From positions 1 to 64,000 of the forward strand of contig NZ_JOGB01000012.1 in NCBI RefSeq assembly GCF_000719335.1: a stretch of DNA of 64,000 nt, given 5' to 3'. A program made the translations under genes and the position numbers. The notes below the pieces were generated by a model. That model did no database searches, had not been told where the DNA came from, and saw only the letters and a list, made by a program, of their open reading frames with translations. Origin of the DNA: Streptomyces sp. NRRL S-87 (GTDB lineage: Bacteria > Actinomycetota > Actinomycetes > Streptomycetales > Streptomycetaceae). Of the stretch, positions 7,703-16,066 are shown piece after piece. Each line of letters opens with the position of its first letter. Position 1 is the first letter of the stretch.

Positions 7703-8695
7703 GTGCCGAACACCATGAACGCCACGAACACCATGAGCGCCACGAACACCACGAACACCACGAACACCACCGGGCCCACCGCCGCCACCACGGCCCCCGC
7801 CACCACCGCTGCCCCCGCCACCGCCGCCCCCACCCCCAGCACGCGGACCTCGGACACCGCCCGGACCGCCGCCACCGCCGCCTTCTTCCGCTCGCTGCAC
7901 GTCCCGGGCGAACCCCTCGTCCTCCCCAACGCCTGGGACGTCGTCTCCGCCCGTCTGGTGGCCGGGGCCGGCGCCGCCGCCCTGGCCACCACCAGCGCCG
8001 GTGTCGCCTGGTCCCTCGGCCACGGCGACGGCGGCCACCTCGCGCGCGACGAGGCGCTGGCCGCACTCGGCCGGATCGCCGAGGCCGTCGACATCCCGGT
8101 GACCGCCGACATCGAGACCGGGTACGCCGAGGACCCCGAGGGGGTGGCCGAGACCGTCCGCCGCGTGCTGGCCGTCGGGATCGTCGGCGTGAACCTGGAG
8201 GACGGACTGCGCCCCGTGGCGGAGCAGACCGAGCGGCTCGCCGCCGCCCGCGCCGCGGCGGACGCGGCGGGCGTCCCGCTGTACCTCAACGCCCGCATCG
8301 ACACCCACCGCCTCCTGCCCGCCGGTACGCGCGACCGCTGGCTGCCGGAGACCCTGGAGCGGGCCCACGCGTACGCGGCCGCCGGCGCCGACGGCGTCTT
8401 CGTCCTCGGCACGCTCCGCGCCGACGAGGTGCGGGCCCTGACCTCGGCCTCGCCCGTGCCGGTCAACGTGTCCGCCGGGCCCGGCAGCCTACCGGTCGCC
8501 GAGCTCGCCGCCGCCGGTGCCGCCAGGATCAGCGCGGGCGCGGCGCTCGCCGAGGCGGCGTACGGACTGGCCGCGCGCGCCGCGCGGGAGCTGCTCACGG
8601 AGGGCACCACCACCAGCCTGGAGGGCGGCCTGGACTACCCGACCCTCAACTCCCTCCTGCTCGCGACCACGGAGGGCACCCGCCCGGCTCCCTGA
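7703..8695 (+). CDS. Isocitrate lyase / PEP mutase family protein
   Basis: A 330-residue TIM-barrel enzyme of the PEP mutase/isocitrate lyase superfamily, which makes or breaks C-C or C-P bonds of 2-oxo-acid-type substrates. Seen are [32 protein letters not shown] (metal-binding Asp/Glu), VGVNLEDGL, and [12 protein letters not shown] for substrate binding. The N-terminal about 50 residues are a Thr/Asn/Ala-rich repeat (NTT-type) from a 9-bp array. The GTG at 7703 was chosen because AGGAGG lies 9 bases upstream; a GTG at 7685 overlaps the previous stop codon. The reaction cannot be specified; many actinobacterial paralogues are uncharacterised. Confidence 0.8.
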   Translation: MPNTMNATNTMSATNTTNTTNTTGPTAATTAPATTAAPATAAPTPSTRTSDTARTAATAAFFRSLHVPGEPLVLPNAWDVVSARLVAGAGAAALATTSAGVAWSLGHGDGGHLARDEALAALGRIAEAVDIPVTADIETGYAEDPEGVAETVRRVLAVGIVGVNLEDGLRPVAEQTERLAAARAAADAAGVPLYLNARIDTHRLLPAGTRDRWLPETLERAHAYAAAGADGVFVLGTLRADEVRALTSASPVPVNVSAGPGSLPVAELAAAGAARISAGAALAEAAYGLAARAARELLTEGTTTSLEGGLDYPTLNSLLLATTEGTRPAP

Positions 8696-8816
8696 CCCGC
8701 TCCCGCAAGCTCCCCGACCGGCTCCCCGGCGTGACCTCAGCGGTCCTCCTCTAGAGTTCCCCCTACGGACCTCAGCAGGCCGCAGAACCGACCGCAGAAC
8801 CGACGGAGGAACCACC

Positions 8817-9647
8817 GTGACCGACCTGGCGCCCATGACCCTGCAGCAGGAGATCGCCCGGGATCTCCAGGTGCCCGCGACCTTCGACGCCCAGCAGGAG
8901 ATCGAGCGCCGGGTGGCCTTCCTCGCCGACCGGCTCCTCGAGTCGGGCCTGCGCTCCCTGGTGCTGGGCATCAGCGGCGGCGTGGACTCCACGACCGCGG
9001 GCCGGCTGTGCCAGCTCGCGGTCGAGCGGGTCCGCGCCACAGGCCGGGAGGCGACGTTCTTCGCGATGCGCCTGCCGTACGGCACCCAGGCCGACGAGAA
9101 GGACGCGCAGCTGGCGCTGGACTTCATCCGGGCCGACCGGGTCCTGACGGTGGACGTGCGGCCGGCCAGCGACGCCGCGCTGGAGGCCGCCCTGGCCGCC
9201 GGCACCGCCTTCCGCGACGCGCACCACCAGGACTTCGTCCACGGCAACATCAAGGCCCGCCAGCGCATGGTCGCCCAGTACGCGGTTGCCGGCGCCCACG
9301 ACGGCCTGGTGGTGGGCACCGACCACGCCGCCGAGGCGATCTCCGGATTCTTCACCAAGTTCGGTGACGGCGCCGCGGACCTGGTACCGCTGACGGGTCT
9401 GACCAAGCGCCGGGTACGGGCCGTGTCCGAGGCCCTCGGCGCGCCCGCCGAGCTGGTCTGGAAGACCCCGACCGCCGACCTGGAGACGCTCGACCCGGGC
9501 AAGCCGGACGAGGACGCGCTCGGCGTCACGTACGACGACATCGACGACTTCCTGGAGGGCAAGCCGGTCGGCGAGCCCGCCTTCAGGGCCATCGTGGACC
9601 GCTACCACCGCACCGAGCACAAGCGGCAGCTGCCGATCGCCCCCTGA
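8817..9647 (+). CDS. nadE: NH3-dependent NAD+ synthetase
   Basis: A 276-residue cytoplasmic enzyme that amidates nicotinate adenine dinucleotide to NAD+ with ATP and ammonia. The PP-loop motif [12 protein letters not shown] is near residue 46. [17 protein letters not shown] and [21 protein letters not shown] are the conserved NadE substrate segments, with KTPTADLE and [13 protein letters not shown] towards the end. There is no glutaminase domain, so free ammonia is the nitrogen donor. The length matches the E. coli-type family. The start is GTG, with GGAGGAACCACC just upstream. It is monocistronic between two unrelated genes. Confidence 0.95.
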   Translation: MTDLAPMTLQQEIARDLQVPATFDAQQEIERRVAFLADRLLESGLRSLVLGISGGVDSTTAGRLCQLAVERVRATGREATFFAMRLPYGTQADEKDAQLALDFIRADRVLTVDVRPASDAALEAALAAGTAFRDAHHQDFVHGNIKARQRMVAQYAVAGAHDGLVVGTDHAAEAISGFFTKFGDGAADLVPLTGLTKRRVRAVSEALGAPAELVWKTPTADLETLDPGKPDEDALGVTYDDIDDFLEGKPVGEPAFRAIVDRYHRTEHKRQLPIAP

Positions 9648-9655
9648 CGCGAGAA

Positions 9656-9690
9656 CGTGCGGAGCCCGGGCCGGATCCCGCGTCCGCACG
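9656..9690. terminator. Stem-loop after nadE
   Basis: CGTGCGGA and TCCGCACG pair across a 19-base loop just downstream of the nadE stop codon. It has no T-run, as is usual in Streptomyces. Confidence 0.4.
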
Positions 9691-9815
9691 GGTTGTTCAC
9701 TTGTTCACTCCAGGATCACGAAGATCACACCGGTGCGTGGGCGGGTCGTCCCCCGCGCCGGTGAGGGTGCGTGCGCGCTGAAGACATCAGCGTCCCTCCG
9801 CCCGAAGGACCCCAT

Positions 9816-11231
9816 GTGAACCGGAACCGCACCATCTCCCGCGGTGTCGCCTCCGCCGTGGCCCTGCTCGCCGTCGCGACCGCGGGCAGCAGCGCCTCGG
9901 CACAGGACCTCGACCGGCCCGTGCACGCCGGCCGCCCCCACTTCTACGGGACGAAGACCCCGTACGCGCCCCAGCAGCACCCCGAGGACCTGCCGCCCGC
10001 GCCGCGCGGCTACACCCCGGTCTTCGCCGAGGTCGTCGCCCGGCACGGCTCGCGGGCCATGTCCGACGGCGAGGACGCGGAGGCGGTGCTCCGGCCGCTG
10101 GAGTCCGCGCACGCCACCGGCGCCCTGACCTACCTCGGCGAGCGGCTGCTCCCCCAGGTGCGCGCGCTCGGCGCCGCGGCGGCGGCACTCGGGTACGGCA
10201 CCCTGTCCGGCCGCGGCGCGCGCGAGCACCGGGAGATGGCCGAGCGGCTCCACGGGCGGCTGCCGCGGCTGTTCGAGGCGGCCGTCGCCGGCCACGAGCC
10301 GATCGAGGTCAGGACCTCGGGCCAGGCCCGGGCCGTGGCCAGCGGCCGCTCGTTCACCGACGGGCTGACGGCGGGCGACCCGGGCCTGGCGGGTCTGGTG
10401 CAGGCCCCGGTCACGGACAAGAACCTGCTGTACTTCCACAAGCAGCCGCAGAACGCCGACTACCAGGCGTACGTCGCCGGCGACCCCGACCTGGCCGCGG
10501 TGCTGGCCCGCATCGACGCCGACCCGCGGACCGGCCGGACGGCCGCGCACGTCGCCTCCCGGCTGTTCGACGAGGAGTTCGCCGCCGCGCTGCCGGCCGC
10601 GGACCGGGTGGCGTTCGCCCGGTCCCTGCACGCGTTGTACAGCTCGGCGCCCGACCTCGCGGACGAGGCGCCGGACGTGGACCTCGACCCGTTCCTGACG
10701 CCCCGGGACGCCGAGTGGCTGGCGTACCTCGACGACGCCGAGGAGTTCTACGAGAAGGGGCCCGCCTTCCGCGGCCGGACGATCACCTACGGCATGGCGG
10801 GCGTCCTGCTCGACGACCTCTTCGCACAGGTCGAGGCCAAAGCGGCGGGACGCAGCGACAACGCCGCCGCACTGCGCTTCACCCACGCCGAGGAGCTGAT
10901 CCCGCTGGCCGTGCAGCTCGGCCTGCCGGGCAGCACGCTGCCCGCGGCCGCCGACGAGCCGTACTCCTACGACAACAACGACTGGCGCGGCGAGCGGGTG
11001 GCCCCGATGGCGGTGAACGTCCAGTGGGAGCTGTACGCCCGGACCACCCCCGACGCCACCCGGACCGCCCCCGACGCCGCCGGGACCCCCGCCAAGGCCC
11101 CGCGGCACCTCGTGCGGATGCTGTACAACGAGCGCGCGACGGCCTTCAAGCCCTCCTGCCGCCCGGTCGCCCCGGGCAGCCGCTTCTACGACCTGGCGGA
11201 ACTCGAGCGCTGCTTCGGCCGCGCGCAGTGA
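9816..11231 (+). CDS. Secreted histidine-type phosphatase (histidine acid phosphatase family)
   Basis: A 471-residue protein with a Sec signal peptide (residues 1-30, ending SSASAQ). The catalytic ARHGSRAM motif (RHGxR; phosphohistidine nucleophile) is near residue 75. FTHAEELIPLA near residue 350 is the HAE/HD proton-donor motif. Cys residues near the C-terminus (PSCRPV, LERCFG) may form a disulfide. The family hydrolyses phosphomonoesters, including phytate, outside the cell. The GTG start was chosen because GAAGGA lies six bases upstream; an upstream ATG would place the signal peptide internally. Tandem GTTCAC motifs upstream could hint at phosphate control, but their spacing is not that of a normal PHO box. 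Confidence 0.85.
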   Translation: MNRNRTISRGVASAVALLAVATAGSSASAQDLDRPVHAGRPHFYGTKTPYAPQQHPEDLPPAPRGYTPVFAEVVARHGSRAMSDGEDAEAVLRPLESAHATGALTYLGERLLPQVRALGAAAAALGYGTLSGRGAREHREMAERLHGRLPRLFEAAVAGHEPIEVRTSGQARAVASGRSFTDGLTAGDPGLAGLVQAPVTDKNLLYFHKQPQNADYQAYVAGDPDLAAVLARIDADPRTGRTAAHVASRLFDEEFAAALPAADRVAFARSLHALYSSAPDLADEAPDVDLDPFLTPRDAEWLAYLDDAEEFYEKGPAFRGRTITYGMAGVLLDDLFAQVEAKAAGRSDNAAALRFTHAEELIPLAVQLGLPGSTLPAAADEPYSYDNNDWRGERVAPMAVNVQWELYARTTPDATRTAPDAAGTPAKAPRHLVRMLYNERATAFKPSCRPVAPGSRFYDLAELERCFGRAQ

Positions 11232-11243
11232 GGCCGTGAGGAC

Positions 11244-11271
11244 CCCGTGGCCGGCAGCCGTCGGCCACGGG
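11244..11271. terminator. Stem-loop after the phosphatase gene
   Basis: A perfect 10-bp stem (CCCGTGGCCG / CGGCCACGGG) with an 8-base loop, 12 bases after the stop codon. Confidence 0.7.
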
Positions 11272-11313
11272 TGGCGTCGGGCAATCCGTTCGACGGGGGA
11301 GCGGGGACCGGCC

Positions 11314-11319
11314 TAGCCT
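11314..11319 (+). promoter_or_regulatory. -10 box TAGCCT for a likely leaderless mRNA
   Basis: TAGCCT ends six bases before the GTG start of the next gene, with no Shine-Dalgarno between. Confidence 0.5.
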
Positions 11320-11325
11320 CGGCGG

Positions 11326-12135
11326 GTGGACCACTCGGAGCTCATCAGGTTGTCGCTGCGCGCGGCGCTGATACCGTGCGCGGCCCTCGCGCTGCTGTGG
11401 GCGGCGCGGTGGTGGCGCAACCGGCTCGTCGCCCGGCGCCTGGCGGCCCACGGCGTCGACCCGTACTACGCCCTGCTCCTGACGGACCGGCAGGACGAGG
11501 CGGTGGTGGCCGCGGCGGCCGAGCTGCTGGCCGCCGGACTCGTCGAGGTGGACGCCGAGGGCGAGGTGCGGCCCACCGCGGCCGGCCGCGACCCCGGGCG
11601 CACGCCCGACCGCCGGGCCCCGGCCCTGCTCCTCGACCTCGTCCGGGGGCGCCACTACCCCGTGCGGCTCGGCCACCTCGTGGCGAACGGCCGACTGCCC
11701 GTGCAGTTCCAGGCGTTCGCCCTGGCGTACACCCGGAACCTGCCCCGCTGGGCGCAGGCACGGGAACGCGGCGCCGCCGGCTGTCTCGTGACGGTCCTCT
11801 ACCTCTACTACGCGGCGGTCCACTACGGGATGCTGCTCGGCCTCCTCACGGACCTCGCACCGTACGGCCCCGACGACCTGCCGGCCGCCGGGACCGCCCT
11901 CGGTGCCCTCGCCCTGCTGGCCGTGCTCCCGACGGTGTGGCGGCGGATCCGACCTCGACCGGACCGCGCCGACCGCGTCCGTGCGTTCTGCGCGGACATC
12001 GGCGCACCCGTCGCGGAGTCGGTCGGCGCCCGCCGGCGCACGCTGCTCGAACGCAGCCTCGAACCGGCGGACTGCCCCCACTGCGCGGACGCCCCGACCT
12101 GGCTGGCGCCGGACCCCTTCCCCGCCGCCGTCTGA
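11326..12135 (+). CDS. Hypothetical membrane protein
   Basis: Not recognised with confidence. It has 269 residues, with an N-terminal helix at residues 6-26 (AALIPCAALALLWAARWW) and two further membrane helices near 150-175 and 185-205. Residues 40-75 (YYALLLTDRQDEAVVAAAAELL... EVRPT) resemble the small helical domain of TIGR04222-type Streptomyces membrane proteins. A CPHCADAPTW segment near the C-terminus could bind metal. The probably leaderless GTG start follows a TAGCCT box. The gene stands alone between a secreted phosphatase and an MFS transporter. Confidence 0.6.
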   Translation: MDHSELIRLSLRAALIPCAALALLWAARWWRNRLVARRLAAHGVDPYYALLLTDRQDEAVVAAAAELLAAGLVEVDAEGEVRPTAAGRDPGRTPDRRAPALLLDLVRGRHYPVRLGHLVANGRLPVQFQAFALAYTRNLPRWAQARERGAAGCLVTVLYLYYAAVHYGMLLGLLTDLAPYGPDDLPAAGTALGALALLAVLPTVWRRIRPRPDRADRVRAFCADIGAPVAESVGARRRTLLERSLEPADCPHCADAPTWLAPDPFPAAV

Positions 12136-12271
12136 GCACGTCCGGACGGCCGCGCCCCGGCGGGGCCCCTGACCCGCTCTCCGGAGCCGGTCCACAGGTA
12201 GAACACAAACCCACCCTTCCCCGGATTAATCGTTTGCGGGGCACCGCGGGCACCCGGGACCATGGCCCGTT

Positions 12272-13678
12272 GTGAGCAATCCCCGCCGCCTGACCGCGCT
12301 CCTGCCCGACCTGGCCCCCTGGCGCTCCAGCCGCGATTTCCGCTTGCTGTTCTGGCAGGGCACGGTGACGTTCCTCGGCTCGTTCATGGCCATGATCGCG
12401 CTACCGCTGCAGATCAAGGGCCTGACCGGATCGCCGCTCGCGGTCGGCGCGATGGGCGCCGTGGAGCTCGTACCGCTGGTGGTCTGCGGACTGTACGGCG
12501 GCGCGCTCGCGGACGCGGTCGACCGGCGGCGGCTGATCCTCCTCACCGAGGCCGCCCTGGGCGTGCTCGCCCTGGTCCTGCTGGTCAACGCCCTGCTGCC
12601 GGACCCGCTGCTGTGGCCGCTGTACGTGGTGGCCGCCGGCGTGTCCGGACTGGCGGGCCTGCAACGCCCGGCCCTCGACTCCCTGATGGCCCGGATCGTG
12701 CCGCACGACCAGATGACGGCGGCCGCCGCCCTCAACTCGATCCGCTACAACATCGGCGCGATCGCCGGCCCGGCGCTCGCCGGTCTGGTCGTGGCCTACG
12801 CGGGCTACGCCGCCGCGTACGCCGTGACGGCGACCGGCTTCGCGGTCTCGGTCCTGCTGTGCTCCCGCCTCTCCCCCGCGCCGCCCGCACACGGGGCCGA
12901 ACGACCGTCGCTGCGCGGCATCGCCGAGGGCGCGCGCTACGCCTGGAGCCGGCCGGTGCTGCTGGGCACGTACGCAGTGGACCTGGCGGCGATGTTCTTC
13001 GCCTTCCCCAACGCGATCTTCCCGTTCCTCGCCGACGAGCTGGACGCCGTGTGGGCGCTGGGCCTCATGTACGGGGCGGGGGCCGTCGGATCGCTGCTCC
13101 TCGGCCTCACCAGCGGCTGGACGTCGAAGATCCGCCGGCACGGCCTGCTCGTGCTGTGCGGCGCGGCGCTCTGGGGCCTGGCCGTCGCCGCCGCCGGCTG
13201 GTCCGCGAACATCTGGCTGGTACTGCTGTGCCTCGCCGTCGCGGGCGCCGGGGACATGCTGAGCGGACTGGGCCGGGCCACCATCTGGAACCAGACCATC
13301 CCGGACGCACTGCGCGGGCGGCTGGCGGGCATAGAGGTGCTGTCGTACAGCGTCGGACCGCAGCTCGGCCAGGTGCGCGCGGGCACGATGGCGGGCTGGA
13401 CCGGTACGCGGGCCGCCTTCTGGACGGGCGGGGTGGCGTGCGTGGCGTCGGTGGCGGTGCTGGCCGCGCTGCTGCCGAAGCTGTTCACGTACGACGCCCG
13501 GACCGACGCCGACGCACTGGCGCGCCGCGCCGCCAAGGCGCCCGCCGACACCGGATCCGCAGGCAGCCCGACCGCGGGGAACACACCCGCCCCCACCGCT
13601 CCTGCAGTCACAGGGCCCGAGGGCACGGGCCCCACGGACGCGGGTTCCCCGGACACGCTGGCAGGCGCCCGGCCGTAA
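12272..13678 (+). CDS. MFS transporter (EntS/MFS_3-like exporter)
   Basis: 468 residues and about 12 membrane helices. The N-terminus WRSSRDFRLLFWQGTVTFLGSFM is typical of the MFS_3 (EntS, macrolide efflux MefA-like) group. The loop 2-3 motif is GGALADAVDRRRLIL and VSGLAGLQRPALDSLMARIV follows. The last about 50 residues are an Ala/Pro/Thr-rich cytoplasmic tail. It probably exports a small hydrophobic molecule or siderophore; no biosynthetic neighbours specify the substrate. The start is GTG; a GACCAT hexamer eight bases upstream may be a -10 box for a leaderless message. Confidence 0.85.
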   Translation: MSNPRRLTALLPDLAPWRSSRDFRLLFWQGTVTFLGSFMAMIALPLQIKGLTGSPLAVGAMGAVELVPLVVCGLYGGALADAVDRRRLILLTEAALGVLALVLLVNALLPDPLLWPLYVVAAGVSGLAGLQRPALDSLMARIVPHDQMTAAAALNSIRYNIGAIAGPALAGLVVAYAGYAAAYAVTATGFAVSVLLCSRLSPAPPAHGAERPSLRGIAEGARYAWSRPVLLGTYAVDLAAMFFAFPNAIFPFLADELDAVWALGLMYGAGAVGSLLLGLTSGWTSKIRRHGLLVLCGAALWGLAVAAAGWSANIWLVLLCLAVAGAGDMLSGLGRATIWNQTIPDALRGRLAGIEVLSYSVGPQLGQVRAGTMAGWTGTRAAFWTGGVACVASVAVLAALLPKLFTYDARTDADALARRAAKAPADTGSAGSPTAGNTPAPTAPAVTGPEGTGPTDAGSPDTLAGARP

Positions 13679-13721
13679 GGATCACGCAGAGCGGACACCC
13701 GGGCCCCACCTCACTCACCCC

Positions 13722-13790
13722 ACGGGCCGCAATCCCCGGGGCGCGATCCCCGGGCCGCAATCCACATCCCCGGGCCGCAATCCAAGCGAC
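13722..13790. repeat. Short tandem repeats between the MFS and GNAT genes
   Basis: Four imperfect copies of a CCCCGGGCCGCAATC-type unit of 15-22 bp fill the intergenic spacer. No gene signal. Confidence 0.65.
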
Positions 13791-13820
13791 TTCCACCCCC
13801 CGGCCGGAGAGAATGCCACC

Positions 13821-14441
13821 ATGAACGATCATGGACTCGACTCCGCCGCGACCCCCGACTTCCGCACCAAACCCACCCTCACCGGCGAAGTCGTCCGGCT
13901 CCGACCGGTCACGGCGGAGGACGTCCCCGCGCTGCTGCCGATGTTCCTCGACCCGGAGGCCACCCGCCTGACCGGCAGTCACGGCGACGACGCGGCCGAC
14001 CCGGAACGGCTGCGCGCCTGGTACGGCTCGCGCGGCGATCAGGACGACCGCCTGGACCTCGCCGTCGTCGACCGGACGTCCGACCGCGTCGTCGGCGAGG
14101 CCGTGCTCAACGACTGGGACGCGGACAACGAGAGCTGCGGCTTCCGCATCAGCCTCGTTCCGGCCGCCCTCGGCCGCGGCCTCGGCACGGAGGCGACGCG
14201 CCTGATCGTGGGCCACGCCTTCGAACGCCTGGGCCTGCACCGGGTCTCGCTGGAGGTGTACGCCTTCAACCCGCGCGCCCGCCGCGCGTACGAGAAGGTC
14301 GGCTTCGTCGCCGAGGGCGTCCTGCGCCACGCACTGCTCTGGGAGGGTGAACGGGTGGACGCCACCGTCATGTCCGTCCTGGCACCCGAATGGGCCCGGC
14401 ACCGGGGCAGGCCGGCGCAGGCTGCCACCGGAGCCGTCTGA
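13821..14441 (+). CDS. GNAT family N-acetyltransferase (RimJ/RimL-like)
   Basis: A 206-residue acetyltransferase. LTGEVVRLRPVTAEDVPALL is the start strand, and the acetyl-CoA loop is LGRGLGTEATRLIV near residue 117. HRVSLEVYAFNPRARRAYEKVGF and EGVLRHALLWEGERVDA are the C-terminal signatures of the RimJ/RimL group. These enzymes acetylate protein N-termini, antibiotics or small amines; the substrate here is unknown. The ATG has GGAGAGAATGCCACC upstream. Confidence 0.85.
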   Translation: MNDHGLDSAATPDFRTKPTLTGEVVRLRPVTAEDVPALLPMFLDPEATRLTGSHGDDAADPERLRAWYGSRGDQDDRLDLAVVDRTSDRVVGEAVLNDWDADNESCGFRISLVPAALGRGLGTEATRLIVGHAFERLGLHRVSLEVYAFNPRARRAYEKVGFVAEGVLRHALLWEGERVDATVMSVLAPEWARHRGRPAQAATGAV

Positions 14442-14458
14442 GGCACCCATCGGGCCCC

Positions 14459-14536
14459 GGAGACGGGCCAGGGAGACGGGCCAGGGAGACAGGCCCGGGA
14501 GACGCGCCAGAGGGACGGGCCGGACACGGGCCCGGG
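14459..14536. repeat. Six tandem 13-bp units (GGAGACGGGCCAG)
   Basis: Six imperfect 13-bp units follow each other in the spacer after the GNAT gene. A purine-rich, strand-biased minisatellite with no coding signal. Confidence 0.8.
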
Positions 14537-14565
14537 GCGGGCGGCACAAGCCGCGGCGCGGGGCG

Positions 14566-14751
14566 TCAGCGGCCGCGCCCCGGGGCCGAGTCGGCCACGG
14601 CGTCCACACAGACCGAGCAGTACGTCTGACCGGCGTCGGGGGCGCCGGCGTCCAGCATGCCACCGCACAGGGCGGCCACGTTCTGGCCCGCCACCACCAG
14701 GTGCCAGACCGGCTGGCCGCCCTCGGCCAGGCCCGCGTGTATCTCGTACAT
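14566..14751 (-). CDS. Small cysteine-containing protein, unknown function
   Basis: A 61-residue protein beginning MYEIHAGLAEGGQPVWHLVV. It has Cys in AALCGGML and a closing TYCSVCVDAV (CxxC). The three Cys plus a His could hold a small zinc site. I do not know a named family; I expect conservation in Streptomyces but could not check. The ATG was chosen because GGGAGGTG lies about 7 bases upstream; the much longer open frame to 15045 runs across the terminator of the upstream gene and is not credible. Confidence 0.6.
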   Translation of the reverse strand: MYEIHAGLAEGGQPVWHLVVAGQNVAALCGGMLDAGAPDAGQTYCSVCVDAVADSAPGRGR

Positions 14752-14992
14752 GCCCACGCACCTCCCATGTCCGGGGGCCCGCCGCGGGGAGCGGGGGCCG
14801 GTCGGACGCGTGTAGGGTCCTCCGCCATGGTGCGGCCCCGCGCACCGGCCCGCATGCCCAGCGGCGCCTCGCGGACCACGCCGAACGCCGGAGGCGGACC
14901 CGCGCGGAGAAATCTGTGGTGCTCGGGCCGTGACCTCCCCTGCCGGCCGTCGTTGAACAGGCCGGTCAAGCGAAGTGCAAGAAGTGCAGAGA

Positions 14993-15028
14993 GAGACCCC
15001 GGGATCCGTCGTCGTCTCCCGGGGTCTC
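14993..15028. terminator. Stem-loop after the PP2C gene
   Basis: A perfect 12-bp stem (GAGACCCCGGGA / TCCCGGGGTCTC) with a 12-base loop, about 40 bases past the PP2C stop codon. Confidence 0.75.
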
Positions 15029-15066
15029 GCGCTGCGCCTGCGCACAGTCAGCCCAGCCCCCGACGG

Positions 15067-15768
15067 TCAGCCCCACCCCAGGTCCGCGACCAGGACGGTC
15101 GCGTTGTCCGCATGGCCCGTGCCGAGGCCGACCGCCGCTTCGACCAGCTCGCGGGCCACGCGCCGCACCGGCCCCCGCAGGTACTCTTCCAGACCCCGCC
15201 CCGCGTCCTCGAGCGGCTCGTACGCACCGTCGCTGGCCAGCAGCAGCCGGCCGAGCGCGGGCACCCGGACGACGTCGATGAGCGGGTCGGGACGCGGGTC
15301 GCCGAGGAACGACGTCACGACGTTGCGGGCGTACGGGCCGGGGTCCATGCCCATCTCCAGCAGGTGACGGCGCATGTTGTGGTCGGTGGTCAGGCGTACG
15401 GCGGCCACCGCGTCCGGCTCGAGGAGGTACGCGCGGGAGTCGCCGCACCAGGCCACCTCCAGCTCGCCGCCGGTCTCCGTCGTGGCCACCACGGCGACCG
15501 CGCAGGGCGGTTCGGCGCCCTCGACCCGGCGGGCGGGCTCGGCCGCGAGCGCCGCGTGGACCGCGCGCAGCCCCGCCCCGGCGCCCGAGCGGGCTGCCGC
15601 GCCGGCCAGCCGGCGGGCGGTGCCGCGCGTCCAGGCCCGGACCTCGTCGTTGCTGCCGATGCCGTCCAGCAGGACGTACGCCCGCCTGCCCTCGTGGGTG
15701 AAGGTGGCGGTCGCGTCGCACTGGTGCGAGCGGTCGCCGATCAGCTGGGCGGTGGCGTGGCCGGGCAT
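15067..15768 (-). CDS. PP2C-family protein phosphatase
   Basis: A 233-residue metal-dependent Ser/Thr phosphatase. It carries AYVLLDGIGSND (metal-binding Asp-Gly), VAWCGDSRAYLL, LLLASDGAYEPL and HADNATVLVADL, the ordered PP2C motifs. It is compact with no membrane anchor, so it is probably cytoplasmic and opposes Ser/Thr kinases. The ATG has AGGAGA five bases upstream; a longer frame would extend towards the adjacent transposon end. It lies about 140 bp from the terminal repeat of the Tn3-like element, so its promoter may have been separated from older upstream sequence by that insertion. Confidence 0.8.
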   Translation of the reverse strand: MPGHATAQLIGDRSHQCDATATFTHEGRRAYVLLDGIGSNDEVRAWTRGTARRLAGAAARSGAGAGLRAVHAALAAEPARRVEGAEPPCAVAVVATTETGGELEVAWCGDSRAYLLEPDAVAAVRLTTDHNMRRHLLEMGMDPGPYARNVVTSFLGDPRPDPLIDVVRVPALGRLLLASDGAYEPLEDAGRGLEEYLRGPVRRVARELVEAAVGLGTGHADNATVLVADLGWG

Positions 15769-15910
15769 GCGGTCTCCTGTCGGGGCGGAGTACCGATAGT
15801 GGCCCGGCACGGGCGCAGAGGCGACAGGCACGCCCGAAGATCGCCGGAGCGGACCGCGCCCGCCCACCCCGGCGGCGCATTTCCGGAGGCCTTCGGGCAC
15901 CGCACGACCA

Positions 15911-15950
15911 GGCCCTGTTCTCGTACAGCTACGGCAAACGGACATGTAGC
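15911..15950 (+). repeat. Left terminal inverted repeat of the Tn3-like element
   Basis: Begins GGCCCTGTTCTCGTA and continues through AGCTACGGC to ATGTAGC. It pairs with the right-hand repeat with five mismatches in 40. The length fits the 38-40-bp ends of Tn3 elements. The first base outside (A) differs from the right side (G). Confidence 0.85.
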
Positions 15951-16066
15951 GCAGGGTGGTGCTCGCGGCTGAGCCGGGCGCGAGGTCCAGTGTCAGTTTC
16001 CGGAGTCGGCTCTTCCTGGATGACGGCCCTGGACTCCCGAAGCTGCCACGAAGTGACAAGTAGCTT

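Noticed and set aside
5121..8066. A 981-codon minus-strand frame extending the ABC ATPase upstream
   Set aside because: It runs antisense through the nitroreductase and regulator genes, as GC-rich DNA commonly allows; only the final 333 codons match a family and have the coupled ATG.
9695..9708. PHO-box-like GTTCAC direct repeat upstream of the histidine phosphatase
   Set aside because: The two GTTCAC copies are 8 bases apart, not 11, so the spacing does not fit a standard PhoP box. Left as a hint only.
11247..12275. Plus-strand 342-codon frame overlapping the hypothetical membrane protein
   Set aside because: Arg/Pro/Gly-rich shadow in another phase; the leaderless GTG frame has proper hydrophobic helices.
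14347..15972. A 541-codon plus-strand frame, with a TAGGGT box nine bases before an ATG at 14827
   Set aside because: It is antisense to the PP2C gene, crosses that gene's terminator, and has low-complexity Arg/Pro composition. The box is close to the leaderless pattern but no credible product follows.
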